A stretch of 64,000 nucleotides of DNA from Flavobacteriaceae bacterium CG_4_10_14_3_um_filter_33_47 (GTDB lineage Bacteria; Bacteroidota; Bacteroidia; Flavobacteriales; Flavobacteriaceae), in contig PFKE01000088.1 in NCBI GenBank assembly GCA_002784145.1, forward strand, positions 1 to 64,000. Reading direction: 5' to 3'. The notes below the pieces were generated by a model. It had not been told where the DNA came from, made no database searches, and saw only the letters and a list, made by a program, of their open reading frames with translations. This document shows positions 45,808 through 56,306 of the stretch, piece after piece. Numbering within the stretch: position 1 is the stretch's first letter; each line of letters starts with the position of its first letter. A program made the position numbers and the translations under genes.

Positions 45808-48800
45808 TTATTCCTCTAGTCTTATGTCTAATCCAAGGCCTTTCAATTCGTGCATCAACACATTGAATGATTCTGGTAGTCCTGGTTCTGGCATTGGTTC
45901 TCCTTTTACAATGGCTTCATACGTTTTTGCTCTTCCAATAACATCATCAGATTTTACTGTTAAAATTTCACGAAGTGTTGCGGAAGCACCGTATGCTTCA
46001 AGAGCCCAAACCTCCATCTCACCAAAACGTTGACCACCAAATTGGGCTTTACCACCAAGAGGTTGTTGTGTAATTAATGAGTAAGGACCTATGGAACGTG
46101 CGTGCATCTTATCGTCAACCATATGTCCTAATTTCAACATATAGATAACACCAACTGTTGCTGGCTGATCAAATCGTTGTCCGGTTCCACCATCATACAA
46201 ATAAGTATGTCCAAATCTAGGAATTCCTGCTTCGTCCGTTAACTCGTTTATCTGATCTAAGGTAGCACCATCAAAAATAGGGGTTGCAAATGTGCGTCCC
46301 AATTTTTGTCCTGCCCAACCAAGAACAGTTTCATAAATCTGTCCAATATTCATACGAGAAGGTACTCCAAGAGGATTTAAAACGATGTCAACTGGCGTTC
46401 CATCTTCTAAGAATGGCATATCTTCATGTCGAACTATACGAGCTACAATACCTTTATTTCCGTGACGACCAGCCATTTTATCACCAACTTTTAACTTACG
46501 TTTTTTAGCAATATAAACTTTAGCTAACTTTATAATTCCTGCTGGCAATTCATCACCCACAGAAATGGTAAACTTTTCACGTCTTAAAGAACCTTGTAAA
46601 TCGTTTTCTTTAATTTTATAATTATGGATTAAATCCGCTACTAAATCATTGGTATGATCATCAGTAGTCCATTTTCCTGATACTAAATGAGCATAATCAT
46701 CAACAGCATTTAACATTTTAAGTGTGAATTTCTTACCTTTTGGCAATACTTCTTCACCTAAATCATTATAAATACCTTGAGCTGTTTTTCCGTTGACTAT
46801 GTTGAATAATTTTTCGATTAAAACATTTTTTAAATCTTCAAATTTAGCTTCATAAACACCTTCTAGCTGTGCAATATCATCTTTGTCTTGAGCTCTTTTG
46901 CGCTTATCTTTTACCGCACGAGCAAATAATTTTTTATCAATGACAACGCCATTTAAGGATGGTGACGCTTTTAAAGATGCATCTTTTACATCTCCAGCTT
47001 TATCACCAAAAATAGCACGAAGTAATTTTTCTTCTGGCGTTGGGTCACTTTCACCTTTAGGTGTAATTTTTCCAATAAGAATATCGCCAGGTTTAACTTC
47101 AGCACCAATACGAATCATTCCGTTTTCATCTAAATCTTTGGTAGCTTCTTCTGAAACGTTAGGAATGTCGTTGGTTAATTCTTCGTTTCCTAATTTAGTA
47201 TCTCTAACTTCTAATGAATACTCGTCAATATGGATGGAAGTAAAGATATCTTCTCTCACCACTTTTTCAGAAATTACAATAGCATCTTCAAAGTTATACC
47301 CTTTCCAAGGCATGAAGGCTACCTTCATGTTTCTACCTAAAGCCAATTCTCCTTTTTGGGTAGCATAACCTTCACAAAGAACTTGTCCCTTGGTTACTTT
47401 ATCTCCTTTAACCACAATTGGTTTTAAATTGATGCTTGTACCTTGGTTAGTTTTTCTAAATTTTACCAAAGGATATGTTTTAACATCGCTATCAAAACTT
47501 ACTTTTTCTTCATCTTCAGTACGATCGTACTTAATAACAATTTGCGTTGCATCAACATATTGTACAATACCATCGCCTTCTGCGTTGATTAGCACTCTAG
47601 AGTCTGAGGCTACTTGACGCTCTAAACCGGTTCCAACAATAGGCGCTTGAGGCAATAATAATGGTACTGCCTGACGCATCATGTTTGATCCCATCAATGC
47701 GCGGTTCGCATCATCATGCTCTAAGAATGGAATCAAAGATGCCGAAATGGATGATATTTGGTTTGGAGCCACATCGGTATAATGAAGTGCCGATGGGTCA
47801 ATTACTGGGAAGTCTCCTTCCATTCTAGCAATAACCTTATCATGTAAAATTTTACCATTCTCATCAACTTTAACCGTTGCTTGAGCTATTAATTTTTCTT
47901 CTTCTTCTTCTGCACTTAAGTATATAGGAGCATTTTTAATATCCACTACACCGTTTTCAACTGGACGATATGGTGTTTCTATGAATCCCATAGAATTTAC
48001 TTTAGCATAAACAGAAAGCGAAGAAATCAAACCAATGTTTGGTCCTTCCGGCGTTTCAATCGGGCATAAACGACCGTAATGTGTGTAGTGAACGTCACGC
48101 ACCTCAAAACCTGCTCTTTCACGAGATAAACCACCTGGCCCTAATGCCGATAAACGGCGTTTGTGCGTAATCTCGGCTAATGGATTGGTTTGATCCATGA
48201 ACTGAGATAACTGGTTTGTACCAAAGAATGAATTAATTACTGAAGACAATGTCTTAGCATTAATCAAATCAATTGGTGTAAACACTTCATTATCACGAAC
48301 ATTCATACGCTCACGAATAGTACGAGCCATACGAGCTAAACCAACACCAAACTGTTGAGATAATTGTTCACCTACCGTACGTACACGACGGTTAGATAAA
48401 TGGTCAATATCATCAATCTCTGCTTTAGAGTTGATAAGTTCAATTAAATATTTAATGATGGTAATGATATCTTCTTTGGTAAGGACTTGCTTGTCCATAC
48501 CTATATCAAGACCTAATTTTTTATTCATTCTATAACGACCTACTTCACCTAAAGAGTAACGTTGATCAGAAAAGAATAATTTATCTATAATACCGCGTGC
48601 TGTTTCCTCATCTGGCGGTTCAGCATTACGTAATTGTCTATATATATGCTCAACAGCCTCTTTTTCAGAATTTGTTGGATCCTTTTGTAAGGTATTATGT
48701 ATGATGGCATAATCACCTTGTTGTGCACTTTCTTTGTGTAAAAGAATGGTTTGAACATCAGCTTCAATAATTTCCTCTACATTATCCTTATCAAGAACAG

Positions 48801-49623
48801 TATCACGATCCAATACAATTTCGTTACGCTCTATAGATACTACTTCACCAGTATCTTCGTCCACAAAATCTTCATGCCAAGTATTAAGAACACGAGCAGC
48901 AAGCTTGCGACCTAATACTTTCTTTAATCCAGATTTTGATACTTTTACTTCTTCAGCAAGATCAAAAATCTCTAAGATATCTTTATCACGTTCAAAACCT
49001 ATAGCTCTAAACAATGTGGTTACAGGTAATTTCTTTTTTCTATCAATGTAAGCATACATTACCTGATTAATATCGGTAGCAAATTCAATCCAAGAACCTT
49101 TAAAAGGGATAACTCTTGCAGAATACAGTTTTGTTCCATTAGCATGGAAAGATTGCCCAAAGAAAACACCCGGTGAACGATGTAATTGTGACACAACAAC
49201 ACGTTCAGCACCATTGATAACAAAAGTGCCACTAGGTGTCATGTAAGGAATTGTACCCAAATACACATCTTGTACAATGGTTTCAAAATCCTCATGTTCA
49301 GGATCAGTACAATACAATTTAAGCCTTGCCTTTAATGGAACGCTATATGTAAGACCTCTTTCAATACACTCATCAATAGCATATCTAGGTGGGTCAACAA
49401 AATAATCTAAGAATTCTAAAACGAATTGATTACGAGAATCTGTAATAGGAAAGTTCTCCATAAAGGTATTGTAAAGACCTTCATCTCCTCTTTCTTCAGA
49501 TTTAGTTTCTAATTGGAAAAAATCCTGAAAGGATTTAATCTGAATATCCAAGAAATCTGGGTATTCTGTTCTATTTACAATAGATGAGAAATTTAATCTT
49601 TCAGCTTGTGTTGATAACATCAA
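45808..49623 (-). CDS. rpoB: DNA-directed RNA polymerase subunit beta
   Basis: 1271 residues. The rifampicin region ([53 protein letters not shown]) reads wild type by eye, and the C-terminal [24 protein letters not shown] is canonical. Start is MMLSTQ, M1 or M2. It follows rplL with a 121-base gap holding a long hairpin that may attenuate transcription. The antisense ORFs listed within it are shadows. Confidence 0.99.
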   Translation of the reverse strand: MMLSTQAERLNFSSIVNRTEYPDFLDIQIKSFQDFFQLETKSEERGDEGLYNTFMENFPITDSRNQFVLEFLDYFVDPPRYAIDECIERGLTYSVPLKARLKLYCTDPEHEDFETIVQDVYLGTIPYMTPSGTFVINGAERVVVSQLHRSPGVFFGQSFHANGTKLYSARVIPFKGSWIEFATDINQVMYAYIDRKKKLPVTTLFRAIGFERDKDILEIFDLAEEVKVSKSGLKKVLGRKLAARVLNTWHEDFVDEDTGEVVSIERNEIVLDRDTVLDKDNVEEIIEADVQTILLHKESAQQGDYAIIHNTLQKDPTNSEKEAVEHIYRQLRNAEPPDEETARGIIDKLFFSDQRYSLGEVGRYRMNKKLGLDIGMDKQVLTKEDIITIIKYLIELINSKAEIDDIDHLSNRRVRTVGEQLSQQFGVGLARMARTIRERMNVRDNEVFTPIDLINAKTLSSVINSFFGTNQLSQFMDQTNPLAEITHKRRLSALGPGGLSRERAGFEVRDVHYTHYGRLCPIETPEGPNIGLISSLSVYAKVNSMGFIETPYRPVENGVVDIKNAPIYLSAEEEEEKLIAQATVKVDENGKILHDKVIARMEGDFPVIDPSALHYTDVAPNQISSISASLIPFLEHDDANRALMGSNMMRQAVPLLLPQAPIVGTGLERQVASDSRVLINAEGDGIVQYVDATQIVIKYDRTEDEEKVSFDSDVKTYPLVKFRKTNQGTSINLKPIVVKGDKVTKGQVLCEGYATQKGELALGRNMKVAFMPWKGYNFEDAIVISEKVVREDIFTSIHIDEYSLEVRDTKLGNEELTNDIPNVSEEATKDLDENGMIRIGAEVKPGDILIGKITPKGESDPTPEEKLLRAIFGDKAGDVKDASLKASPSLNGVVIDKKLFARAVKDKRKRAQDKDDIAQLEGVYEAKFEDLKNVLIEKLFNIVNGKTAQGIYNDLGEEVLPKGKKFTLKMLNAVDDYAHLVSGKWTTDDHTNDLVADLIHNYKIKENDLQGSLRREKFTISVGDELPAGIIKLAKVYIAKKRKLKVGDKMAGRHGNKGIVARIVRHEDMPFLEDGTPVDIVLNPLGVPSRMNIGQIYETVLGWAGQKLGRTFATPIFDGATLDQINELTDEAGIPRFGHTYLYDGGTGQRFDQPATVGVIYMLKLGHMVDDKMHARSIGPYSLITQQPLGGKAQFGGQRFGEMEVWALEAYGASATLREILTVKSDDVIGRAKTYEAIVKGEPMPEPGLPESFNVLMHELKGLGLDIRLEE

Positions 49624-49685
49624 TGGACGGAATTATGATTAAAAAATAATAGTTAAAGCGTATCTAATGATTATATACGCAAAAT

Positions 49686-49721
49686 GGTTTAGGTCTTGAA
49701 GTTAATCTTCAGACCTAAACC
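49686..49721 (-). promoter_or_regulatory. hairpin between rplL and rpoB (possible attenuator)
   Basis: GGTTTAGGTC and GACCTAAACC form a perfect 10-bp stem, extended by TTGAAG/CTTCA inside. No strong T run follows. In many bacteria the rplL-rpoB gap contains a partial terminator or RNase III site adjusting RNAP versus ribosomal protein output; this is a plausible equivalent. Confidence 0.55.
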
Positions 49722-49744
49722 TTTGTATTGTTTGGTTGTTAAGC

Positions 49745-50122
49745 TTACTTAAGCTCAACCTCAGCGCCAGCTTCTTCTAAAGATGCTTTTAACCCTTCAG
49801 CTTCGTCTTTAGAAACTGCTTCTTTAATTGGGCTTGGTGCATTATCAACTAATTCTTTAGCTTCTTTTAAGCCTAGACCAGTTAACTCTTTTACTAATTT
49901 AACTACAGCTAATTTAGATGCTCCAGCTGCTTTTAGTATAACATCAAACTCAGTTTGAGCTTCAGCTACATCTTCTCCACCGGCAGCAGGTCCAGCAGCA
50001 ACTGCAACTGCAGCAGCAGCAGGCTCTATACCATACTCTTCTTTTAAAATAGTAGCTAACTCGTTTACTTCTTTTACTGTTAAGTTAACTAATTGTTCTG
50101 CGAAATCTTTTAAATCTGCCAT
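49745..50122 (-). CDS. rplL: 50S ribosomal protein L7/L12
   Basis: 125 residues: N-terminal dimerisation helices, an alanine-rich hinge ([16 protein letters not shown]) and the C-terminal factor-binding domain ([27 protein letters not shown]). It forms the ribosomal stalk that recruits translation factors. It follows rplJ by 68 bases. Confidence 0.98.
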   Translation of the reverse strand: MADLKDFAEQLVNLTVKEVNELATILKEEYGIEPAAAAVAVAAGPAAGGEDVAEAQTEFDVILKAAGASKLAVVKLVKELTGLGLKEAKELVDNAPSPIKEAVSKDEAEGLKASLEEAGAEVELK

Positions 50123-50190
50123 TTTTCTATCGTTTTTAATAAATTTTTAAATTTTAATATAATTGTAATAAAGTGCGTACTTTTTTAATA

Positions 50191-50712
50191 CTATCCTTCT
50201 TTTTCAGATAATGTTTTAAGAATTCCAGCTAGTTTTCCACCGCTTGATTTAAGTGCTGAAATAACGTTTTTAGCAGGCGATTGTAGTAATCCTATAATCT
50301 CTCCTAATAACTCTTCTTTAGACTTGATATCAACTAACATGTCTAATTGGTTATCGCCAATATAAACGCACTCCTCAATAAAAGCACCTTTTAATAAAGG
50401 TTTCTCTGATTTTTTACGGAACGTTTTTATTAACTTAGCTGGTGCATTACCTGTTTCTGAATACATCACAGATGTATTACCTTTTAAAACAGAAGGAAGG
50501 TCTCCAAATTCTTTATCTGAAGCTTCCATTGCTTTTTCAAGCAAGGTATTTTTTACTACTGCTAACTTTACGTTTGCTTTAAAACAAGCACGACGTAAGT
50601 CTGAGGTTGTTGCTGCATTTAATCCGGAAATATCTGCTAAATAGATATTTGCATTATTAGCTAATTCTGCCGTTAACTCCTCAATTACTTGTGATTTTTC
50701 TTCTCTTGTCAT
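50191..50712 (-). CDS. rplJ: 50S ribosomal protein L10
   Basis: 173 residues, base of the L7/L12 stalk, with the RNA-binding N-terminal domain (YLADISGLNAATTSDLRR ... VKNTLLEKAM) and the C-terminal helix that binds L7/L12. 19 bases after rplA. In many bacteria L10 represses its own operon; no leader structure was established here. Confidence 0.98.
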   Translation of the reverse strand: MTREEKSQVIEELTAELANNANIYLADISGLNAATTSDLRRACFKANVKLAVVKNTLLEKAMEASDKEFGDLPSVLKGNTSVMYSETGNAPAKLIKTFRKKSEKPLLKGAFIEECVYIGDNQLDMLVDIKSKEELLGEIIGLLQSPAKNVISALKSSGGKLAGILKTLSEKEG

Positions 50713-50731
50713 AATAAAAGTTTTTAACTAA

Positions 50732-51421
50732 TTAATTAACTTTTGGATCAACAGCAACACTAGGACTCATAGTACTAGAGATAGAAATACTCTTTACATA
50801 AGTACCTTTAGAAGCGGTTGGTTTAAGTTTAATTAATGTATGAATTAGTTCATTAGCATTTCCTGCAATTTTATCTGCACTAAATGATGCTTTTCCAATT
50901 GGAGCATGTACAATACCTGTTTTATCAACTTTAAAGTCAATTTTACCAGCTTTGACCTCTGCTACCGCTTTGGCAACATCCATGGTTACAGTTCCTGTTT
51001 TTGGATTTGGCATTAAACCACGTGGGCCTAAAATACGACCTAAAGGGCCTAATTTACCCATAACGCTAGGCATGGTTATAATCACATCAACATCAGTCCA
51101 ACCGTTCTTGATTTTATCAAGATAATCATCTAACCCAACATAATCCGCTCCTGCTTCTTTAGCTTCTGCTTCTTTATCTGGAGTTACTAATGCTAAAACT
51201 TTCATGTCTTTACCAGTACCATGAGGTAATGATACAACGCCTCTTACCATTTGATTCGCTTTTCTAGGATCAACTCCTAATTTTATTGCGATATCAACAG
51301 ATGCATCAAATTTTGTAAAGGTTATATCTTTAACCAATTCTGATGCTTCATTAATAGAATAAAGTTTTCCTTTTTCTATTTTTGCTAAAGCTTCTTTTTG
51401 CTTTTTTGTTAATCTTGCCAT
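50732..51421 (-). CDS. rplA: 50S ribosomal protein L1
   Basis: 229 residues, with the characteristic [29 protein letters not shown] loop that binds 23S rRNA at the L1 stalk. 20 bases after rplK. L1 represses the rplKA mRNA in studied bacteria. Confidence 0.98.
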   Translation of the reverse strand: MARLTKKQKEALAKIEKGKLYSINEASELVKDITFTKFDASVDIAIKLGVDPRKANQMVRGVVSLPHGTGKDMKVLALVTPDKEAEAKEAGADYVGLDDYLDKIKNGWTDVDVIITMPSVMGKLGPLGRILGPRGLMPNPKTGTVTMDVAKAVAEVKAGKIDFKVDKTGIVHAPIGKASFSADKIAGNANELIHTLIKLKPTASKGTYVKSISISSTMSPSVAVDPKVN

Positions 51422-51441
51422 TTTTTAATGTCTTTAATAGA

Positions 51442-51879
51442 TTAATTTGGTGCGTTTCCGGTTACGGTTATACCCATAGACCTAGCAGTACCAGCAATCA
51501 TTCTCATAGCAGATTCTATAGTAAATGCATTTAAATCTACCATTTTGTCTTCTGCTATTGTTTTAATCTGATCCCATGAAACTTTAGCTACTTTTTTTCG
51601 GTTTGGTTCTCCAGAACCTTTTTTTAATTTGGCCGCTTCTAATAATTGTACTGCAGCTGGAGGCGTTTTAATTACAAAGTCAAATGATTTGTCTTTGTAA
51701 ACGGTGATAACCACAGGTAATACTTTACCTGGCTTATCTTGTGTTCTAGCATTAAACTGCTTACAAAACTCCATGATATTTACTCCAGCAGCACCTAAAG
51801 CGGGTCCAACCGGTGGCGACGGATTCGCAGCACCTCCCTTAACTTGTAGTTTAACTACTTTACCAATTTCTTTTGCCAT
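51442..51879 (-). CDS. rplK: 50S ribosomal protein L11
   Basis: 145 residues; the proline-rich [25 protein letters not shown] segment is the thiostrepton/GTPase-centre domain, and the C-terminal domain ([10 protein letters not shown]) binds 23S rRNA. First ribosomal gene after nusG. Confidence 0.98.
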   Translation of the reverse strand: MAKEIGKVVKLQVKGGAANPSPPVGPALGAAGVNIMEFCKQFNARTQDKPGKVLPVVITVYKDKSFDFVIKTPPAAVQLLEAAKLKKGSGEPNRKKVAKVSWDQIKTIAEDKMVDLNAFTIESAMRMIAGTARSMGITVTGNAPN

Positions 51880-51950
51880 TTTTAATAATTTAATTTGATA
51901 TGCTTCTTAAATTGAAGCTGAAGAGCATATCTATTTTAGTGTAACAATTA

Positions 51951-52505
51951 TTATACTTTTTCAACCTGCATATAACTTAGCTCTAATGGTGTTTTTCTTC
52001 CAAAAATTTTAACCATCACTTCTAGTTTACGCTTTTCTTCATTTATCTTTTCAATAGTTCCATCAAAGCCATTAAATGGCCCATCTATAACCTTAACCGT
52101 TTCTCCCTTTGTAAATGGAATAGAAACATTTGCATCAGCATCTACCGTTAATTCATCGACCTTGCCTAGCATTCTGTTAACTTCAGATTGTCTTAAAGGA
52201 ACTGGATCGCCTCCTTTGGTTTCACCTAAAAAACCAATAACATTAGTTACTGCTCTTATGATGTGTGGAATTTCTCCAGATAAATTTGCTTGAATCATAA
52301 TGTAACCTGGAAAATAAACCTTTTCCTTGTTAATTTTTTTTCCATTACGGATTTGAATTACTTTTTCTGTTGGAACTAATACCTGATCAACATAATCTTG
52401 AAGACCTAAACGAGCAATTTCATTTTCGATATACGTCTTGATTTTATTTTCTTGACCGCTTACCGCTCTAACAACATACCATTTTTTTCCACTTACTTCA
52501 GACAT
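51951..52505 (-). CDS. nusG: transcription termination/antitermination factor NusG
   Basis: 184 residues: NGN domain (KWYVVRAVSGQENKIKTYIE ... VYFPGYIMIQANL) and C-terminal KOW domain (GETVKVIDGPFNGFDGTIEKIN). It couples RNAP to ribosomes or Rho. 17 bases after secE, in the standard secE-nusG-rplK order. Confidence 0.98.
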   Translation of the reverse strand: MSEVSGKKWYVVRAVSGQENKIKTYIENEIARLGLQDYVDQVLVPTEKVIQIRNGKKINKEKVYFPGYIMIQANLSGEIPHIIRAVTNVIGFLGETKGGDPVPLRQSEVNRMLGKVDELTVDADANVSIPFTKGETVKVIDGPFNGFDGTIEKINEEKRKLEVMVKIFGRKTPLELSYMQVEKV

Positions 52506-52522
52506 AGATTTAGATTTTACTG

Positions 52523-52717
52523 TTAATTGATTAATTGAAAGTAAAACGTAATCAATTTACTGAATACGGTATCAACGCCCCAAATTGCCAAAGAAAATAC
52601 TATTGAAAAAACTGCTACTAATACCGTTAAGCTTTGAGCTTCAGCTCTTGGTGTCCAACTTACGTTATTTTTAAGCTCTTCAAATGATTCTTTTATGTAA
52701 CTTACAATTCCAGCCAT
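52523..52717 (-). CDS. secE: preprotein translocase subunit SecE
   Basis: 64 residues with an amphipathic N-terminal helix (SYIKESFEELKNNVSWTPRAE) and one transmembrane segment (LTVLVAVFSIVFSLAIWGVDTVF). Single-span form typical outside enterobacteria. It clamps SecY in the export channel. Confidence 0.96.
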   Translation of the reverse strand: MAGIVSYIKESFEELKNNVSWTPRAEAQSLTVLVAVFSIVFSLAIWGVDTVFSKLITFYFQLIN

Positions 52718-52825
52718 TTATATTTATTTTTATTAGTACGAATTAAAAACATTTATTAGGAATGCTTTTTTGTCTCGCATTATCTTTTAAAGATTTATGC
52801 TTTAAAAGGGTTTAATTTTTCCAAG

Positions 52826-52898
52826 CACGGGTTGAGAGACTCGAACTCCCGACACCTGGTTTTGGAGACCAGTGCTCTACCAACTGAGCTAAACCCGT
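52826..52898 (-). tRNA. tRNA-Trp (anticodon CCA)
   Basis: 73-base cloverleaf; acceptor ACGGGTT/AACCCGT, anticodon loop CTCCAAA giving CCA, T-loop GAGTTCGAGTCTC. Located between tuf and secE, its usual position in Bacteroidota. Confidence 0.96.
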
Positions 52899-52910
52899 AA
52901 ATATAAGTCA

Positions 52911-52936
52911 AGGTATTCCATAAACATGGAATACCT
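52911..52936 (-). terminator. hairpin after tuf
   Basis: AGGTATTCCA-taaaca-TGGAATACCT, perfect 10-bp stem 25 bases after tuf. The T run on the minus strand is weak, so it may be a processing site or a partial terminator. Confidence 0.5.
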
Positions 52937-52961
52937 TTCTTATTATTTAATTATACTATGA

Positions 52962-54149
52962 TTAGTCTAAAATCTCAGTTACTTGACCAGCACCTACAGT
53001 TCTACCACCTTCACGGATAGCGAAACGTAAACCAACATTCATAGCAATTGGTTGGATTAACTCAACCGTAATTGTTAAGTTATCACCAGGCATAACCATC
53101 TCAACACCTGAAGGTAAAGAAATAGTACCCGTTACATCTGTTGTACGAACATAAAACTGTGGACGGTAATTGTTGTGGAATGGTGTATGACGACCACCTT
53201 CTTCTTTTTTCAGGATATAAACCTCAGCTTTAAATTTAGCGTGTGGAGTTACAGAACCTTTTTTACAGATTACCATACCTCTAGAGATTTGGGTTTTTTC
53301 AATACCTCTTAATAAAATCCCTACGTTATCTCCAGCTTCACCTCTATCTAATATTTTACGAAACATTTCAACTCCTGTGATAGTAGATGCTAATTTTTCA
53401 GCACCCATACCAATAATATCAACAACATCACCAGTATTAGCAATACCTGTTTCGATACGACCTGTAGCAACAGTTCCACGACCAGTAATTGAGAATACAT
53501 CTTCAATTGGCATTAAGAATGGTTTATCAATATCACGAGGTGGTAATTCAATCCAGCTATCAACAGCATCCATTAATTGCATGATTGATGGTACCCATTT
53601 ATCATCACCATTTAATCCTCCTAGAGCAGATCCTAAGATAACAGGAGTATTATCACCATCATATTCATAAAATGATAATAAATCTCTGATTTCCATTTCA
53701 ACTAACTCTAATAATTCTTCATCATCAACCATATCCACTTTGTTCATGAATACAACCAATCTAGGAATACCAACTTGACGACCTAATAAAATGTGCTCAC
53801 GAGTTTGTGGCATAGGACCATCAGTAGCAGCAACAACAATAATGGCACCATCCATTTGAGCAGCACCAGTAACCATGTTTTTTACATAATCTGCGTGACC
53901 TGGACAGTCAACGTGGGCATAGTGACGATTTGCAGTTGAGTACTCAACGTGAGATGTATTAATTGTAATACCTCTTTCTTTTTCTTCAGGAGCGTTATCA
54001 ATAGAATCGAAACTTCTCATTTCTGATAATCCAGCTTTTGCCAATACCATTGTAATAGCCGCTGTTAAAGTTGTTTTACCGTGATCTACATGTCCAATTG
54101 TACCAATGTTTAAGTGTGGTTTGGAACGATCAAAATTTGCCTTTGCCAT
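52962..54149 (-). CDS. tuf: elongation factor Tu
   Basis: 395 residues. G1 [10 protein letters not shown]3 DCPGHADY, G4 NKVD, and domains II/III intact ([20 protein letters not shown]). Delivers aminoacyl-tRNA to the ribosome. Embedded in the tRNA-tuf-tRNA-Trp-secE order. Confidence 0.99.
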   Translation of the reverse strand: MAKANFDRSKPHLNIGTIGHVDHGKTTLTAAITMVLAKAGLSEMRSFDSIDNAPEEKERGITINTSHVEYSTANRHYAHVDCPGHADYVKNMVTGAAQMDGAIIVVAATDGPMPQTREHILLGRQVGIPRLVVFMNKVDMVDDEELLELVEMEIRDLLSFYEYDGDNTPVILGSALGGLNGDDKWVPSIMQLMDAVDSWIELPPRDIDKPFLMPIEDVFSITGRGTVATGRIETGIANTGDVVDIIGMGAEKLASTITGVEMFRKILDRGEAGDNVGILLRGIEKTQISRGMVICKKGSVTPHAKFKAEVYILKKEEGGRHTPFHNNYRPQFYVRTTDVTGTISLPSGVEMVMPGDNLTITVELIQPIAMNVGLRFAIREGGRTVGAGQVTEILD

Positions 54150-54214
54150 GTTTAATTTATTTAATCTTAGTTATATAATAATATTAGTGTCTATTTTCAT
54201 TTAAACTTTTATAG

Positions 54215-54286
54215 AGCCAATGACGGGAATTGAACCCGTGACCTCTTCCTTACCAAGGAAACGCTCTACCCCTGAGCTACACCGGC
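54215..54286 (-). tRNA. tRNA-Thr (anticodon GGT)
   Basis: 72-base cloverleaf; acceptor GCCGGTG/CATTGGC, anticodon loop TTGGTAA giving GGT, T-loop GGGTTCAATTCCC. Closest tRNA to tuf in the cluster. Confidence 0.94.
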
Positions 54287-54296
54287 TTTAAAAAAG

Positions 54297-54369
54297 AGCG
54301 GGAGACCGGGTTCGAACCGGCGACATTCAGCTTGGAAGGCTGACGCTCTACCAACTGAGCTACTCCCGC
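54297..54369 (-). tRNA. tRNA-Gly (anticodon TCC)
   Basis: 73-base cloverleaf; acceptor GCGGGAG/CTCCCGC, anticodon stem TCAGC/GCTGA with loop CTTCCAA giving TCC, T-loop CGGTTCGAACCCG. Confidence 0.95.
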
Positions 54370-54398
54370 ATTATTTTAAAAATCCTATGTTAAAAATG

Positions 54399-54480
54399 TG
54401 GGGAGAGCAGGATTCGAACCTGCGAAGGTGAAACCAACAGATTTACAGTCTGTCCTCGTTGGCCGCTTGAGTATCTCCCC
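54399..54480 (-). tRNA. tRNA-Tyr (anticodon GTA)
   Basis: 82-base class II tRNA; acceptor GGGGAGA/TCTCCCC, anticodon loop CTGTAAA giving GTA, a long variable arm and T-loop AGGTTCGAATCCT. Confidence 0.95.
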
Positions 54481-54513
54481 AATTTAAAACTTTTCACTCT
54501 TTTAAAGAACTTG

Positions 54514-54587
54514 AGCCGATAGAGGGACTCGAACCCACGACCTGCTGATTACAAATCAGCTGCTCTAGCCAGCTGAGCTACATCGGC
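54514..54587 (-). tRNA. tRNA-Thr (anticodon TGT), second copy
   Basis: Identical over the whole 74 bases to 37492-37565. First tRNA of the tuf cluster. Confidence 0.95.
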
Positions 54588-54607
54588 TTTTCTTACTTTT
54601 TTCACAC

Positions 54608-54640
54608 AAAAAAAGTCCGCTATTTCTAACGGACTGCAAA
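54608..54640 (-). terminator. terminator of the xerC-hpf unit
   Basis: On the minus strand AGTCCG-N10-CGGACT followed by TTTTTTT, between hpf and the tRNA cluster. Confidence 0.75.
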
Positions 54641-54686
54641 TGTATAGATTTATTTTTTTAATCAAAACATTTTTCAATAAATTTTA

Positions 54687-54989
54687 TTACAAATTTGCTC
54701 TTAATTTTTCTTTTCTCTTTTTTAACTGTCTTTCTAATGATGCAGCAGCCATGTCTACACCTTCTTCAAAGGTCTTACATTGCTTTTTAACTACAAAACT
54801 ATCACCTGGCACACTAACCCTTGCCTCAAATATTTTATTTTCTTTATCACTTGTGTTTTCAACTTTTAAATACACATCTGACGAAATGACTTTATCATAA
54901 AATATTTCCAACTTATCCATACGCTTTTGAATGAAATCTAACAGTTTTTTGTCGGCGGTAAAATTGACTGATTGTGTGTTTACTTTCAT
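54687..54989 (-). CDS. hpf: ribosome hibernation-promoting factor, short form (HPF/RaiA)
   Basis: About 100 residues of the HPF/RaiA fold (MKVNTQSVNFTADKKLLDFI, then DVYLKVENTSDKENKIFEARVSVPGDSFVVKKQCKTFEEGVD). It binds idle 30S subunits in stationary phase. No C-terminal dimerisation domain, so it is the short class. Start at 54989; the ORF track adds eight residues. It follows xerC by 36 bases. Confidence 0.9.
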   Translation of the reverse strand: MKVNTQSVNFTADKKLLDFIQKRMDKLEIFYDKVISSDVYLKVENTSDKENKIFEARVSVPGDSFVVKKQCKTFEEGVDMAAASLERQLKKRKEKLRANL

Positions 54990-55025
54990 ACTTTTATTTT
55001 TTAGGTTATACAAAATTTTACTGTT

Positions 55026-55916
55026 CTATTTTTTACTTCTAGGATGTGCATTAACATGTACTTTTTTTAACTCTGCAATACTATTATGAGTATAAACTTG
55101 AGTGGCAGCTAAACTTGAATGTCCTAAAAGTTCTTTAACAGCGTTTAAATCTGCACCTTGATTTAATAAATGTGTTGCAAAAGAATGCCTTAAAATATGT
55201 GGACTCTTTTTAACTTTTGAAGATGCTATACTAAAATACTCAATTATTATTCTGTAGACAAGTGTTTCATATATTTTAACGCCATTTTTTGTTAAAAATA
55301 AGTTATGGTTATCTTGAATATTTGTTAGTTCACTTCGTTTCTTGATATATTTAATGAGGGTATTTAATACGGGTTTTATTAATGGTATGATCCGTTCTTT
55401 ATTTCGCTTTCCTAAAACCTTCAATGTCTTGGTATTAAAATCGACACTCGTAATTTTTAAATCTACTAATTCTATTCGTCTTATTCCTGTTGAATAAAAA
55501 AGCTCTATAATTAATTTATTTCTTATGCCTTCAAAATCATCTTCAAAATGTAATTCATCAAGCACCATGCTAATTTCAGTTTCTGAAAAAGGTATTTGAA
55601 CTTTTTTACTGGTTTTTAATGCTTTGTGCTTAACTAATGGATTGGTTTTAATATCTCCTACTTTTAAAAGATATTTATAATAGGTGTTTAAAGAGGATAC
55701 TTTTCTGTTTATACTTCGGTTGGATATATTTTTATCTACCAAGGAAACAATCCATTGTCTTATTTGAGGGTAATTTACATTTTGTATGTCTTCTGTCTCA
55801 TATTCGGCATTGATAAACGTTTTAAAATTTTCCAAATCTTGTTGATAGGCTTTAACCGTAAGCCTTGAGTAATTTTTCTCCAGCAGTAAATAATCTATAA
55901 ATGATTTGAAAGGCAT
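55026..55916 (-). CDS. xerC: tyrosine recombinase XerC
   Basis: 296 residues. SAM-like core-binding domain (MPFKSFIDYLLLEKNYSRLTVKAYQQDL) and catalytic domain with R (STGIRRIELVDLK), K (LGKRNKERIIPL), HxxR (HILRHSFATHLL), H (LGHSSLAATQ) and the nucleophile Y (VYTHNSIAELKKVH). With its partner it resolves chromosome dimers at dif, driven by FtsK. Its place between rpsU and hpf is a conserved core locus, so it is not a mobile integrase. Confidence 0.95.
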   Translation of the reverse strand: MPFKSFIDYLLLEKNYSRLTVKAYQQDLENFKTFINAEYETEDIQNVNYPQIRQWIVSLVDKNISNRSINRKVSSLNTYYKYLLKVGDIKTNPLVKHKALKTSKKVQIPFSETEISMVLDELHFEDDFEGIRNKLIIELFYSTGIRRIELVDLKITSVDFNTKTLKVLGKRNKERIIPLIKPVLNTLIKYIKKRSELTNIQDNHNLFLTKNGVKIYETLVYRIIIEYFSIASSKVKKSPHILRHSFATHLLNQGADLNAVKELLGHSSLAATQVYTHNSIAELKKVHVNAHPRSKK

Positions 55917-55982
55917 TTTTGCACTTATTTAGTTTAAGTTAAATGTACAAAGTTTTTATTGGGATTTAGGTTTAGAGCAAAA

Positions 55983-56008
55983 AAATCCCGCTTGAAGCGG
56001 GATTTTTA
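55983..56008 (-). terminator. rpsU terminator
   Basis: AAATCCCGCT-tga-AGCGGGATTT with flanking A/T runs, between rpsU and xerC. Confidence 0.85.
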
Positions 56009-56027
56009 TATATGCTTATGAAGTTAA

Positions 56028-56222
56028 TTATATATCCTCTGCATCTCTTAAACCTTGAATGTATTGCGCTTTTTGAATTTGCGCTCTACGTTCTACTGAA
56101 GGCTTTGTAAATTGTTTACGAGTTTGCAATTGACGTTTAATGCCTGTTTTATCAAACTTTCTTTTAAAACGCTTTAACGCTCTATCTATATTTTCTCCTT
56201 CTTTAATGGGTATTATTAACAT
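56028..56222 (-). CDS. rpsU: 30S ribosomal protein S21
   Basis: 64 residues, basic, with the S21 opening IIPIKEGENIDRALKRFKRKFDKTG. In Bacteroidota S21 takes part in sequestering the anti-Shine-Dalgarno region, which fits the lack of obvious ribosome binding sites across this window. Single-gene unit with its own terminator. Confidence 0.95.
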   Translation of the reverse strand: MLIIPIKEGENIDRALKRFKRKFDKTGIKRQLQTRKQFTKPSVERRAQIQKAQYIQGLRDAEDI

Positions 56223-56306
56223 AGTGTCTTAACCTCCTCTCTTTTAAATTTTGGTGTGCAAATATATAAATAATTCTGAATTTAAGATTCTGTATTCCAA
56301 ATTATT

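Noticed and set aside
46898-47368. 156-codon ORF and other ORFs opposite rpoB/rpoC/katG
   Set aside because: They lie entirely inside conserved genes on the other strand and show no independent signals.
55026-55916. XerC as the integrase of a second mobile element
   Set aside because: Located in the conserved rpsU-xerC-hpf-tRNA-tuf order, complete catalytic set, no att-like repeats beside it.
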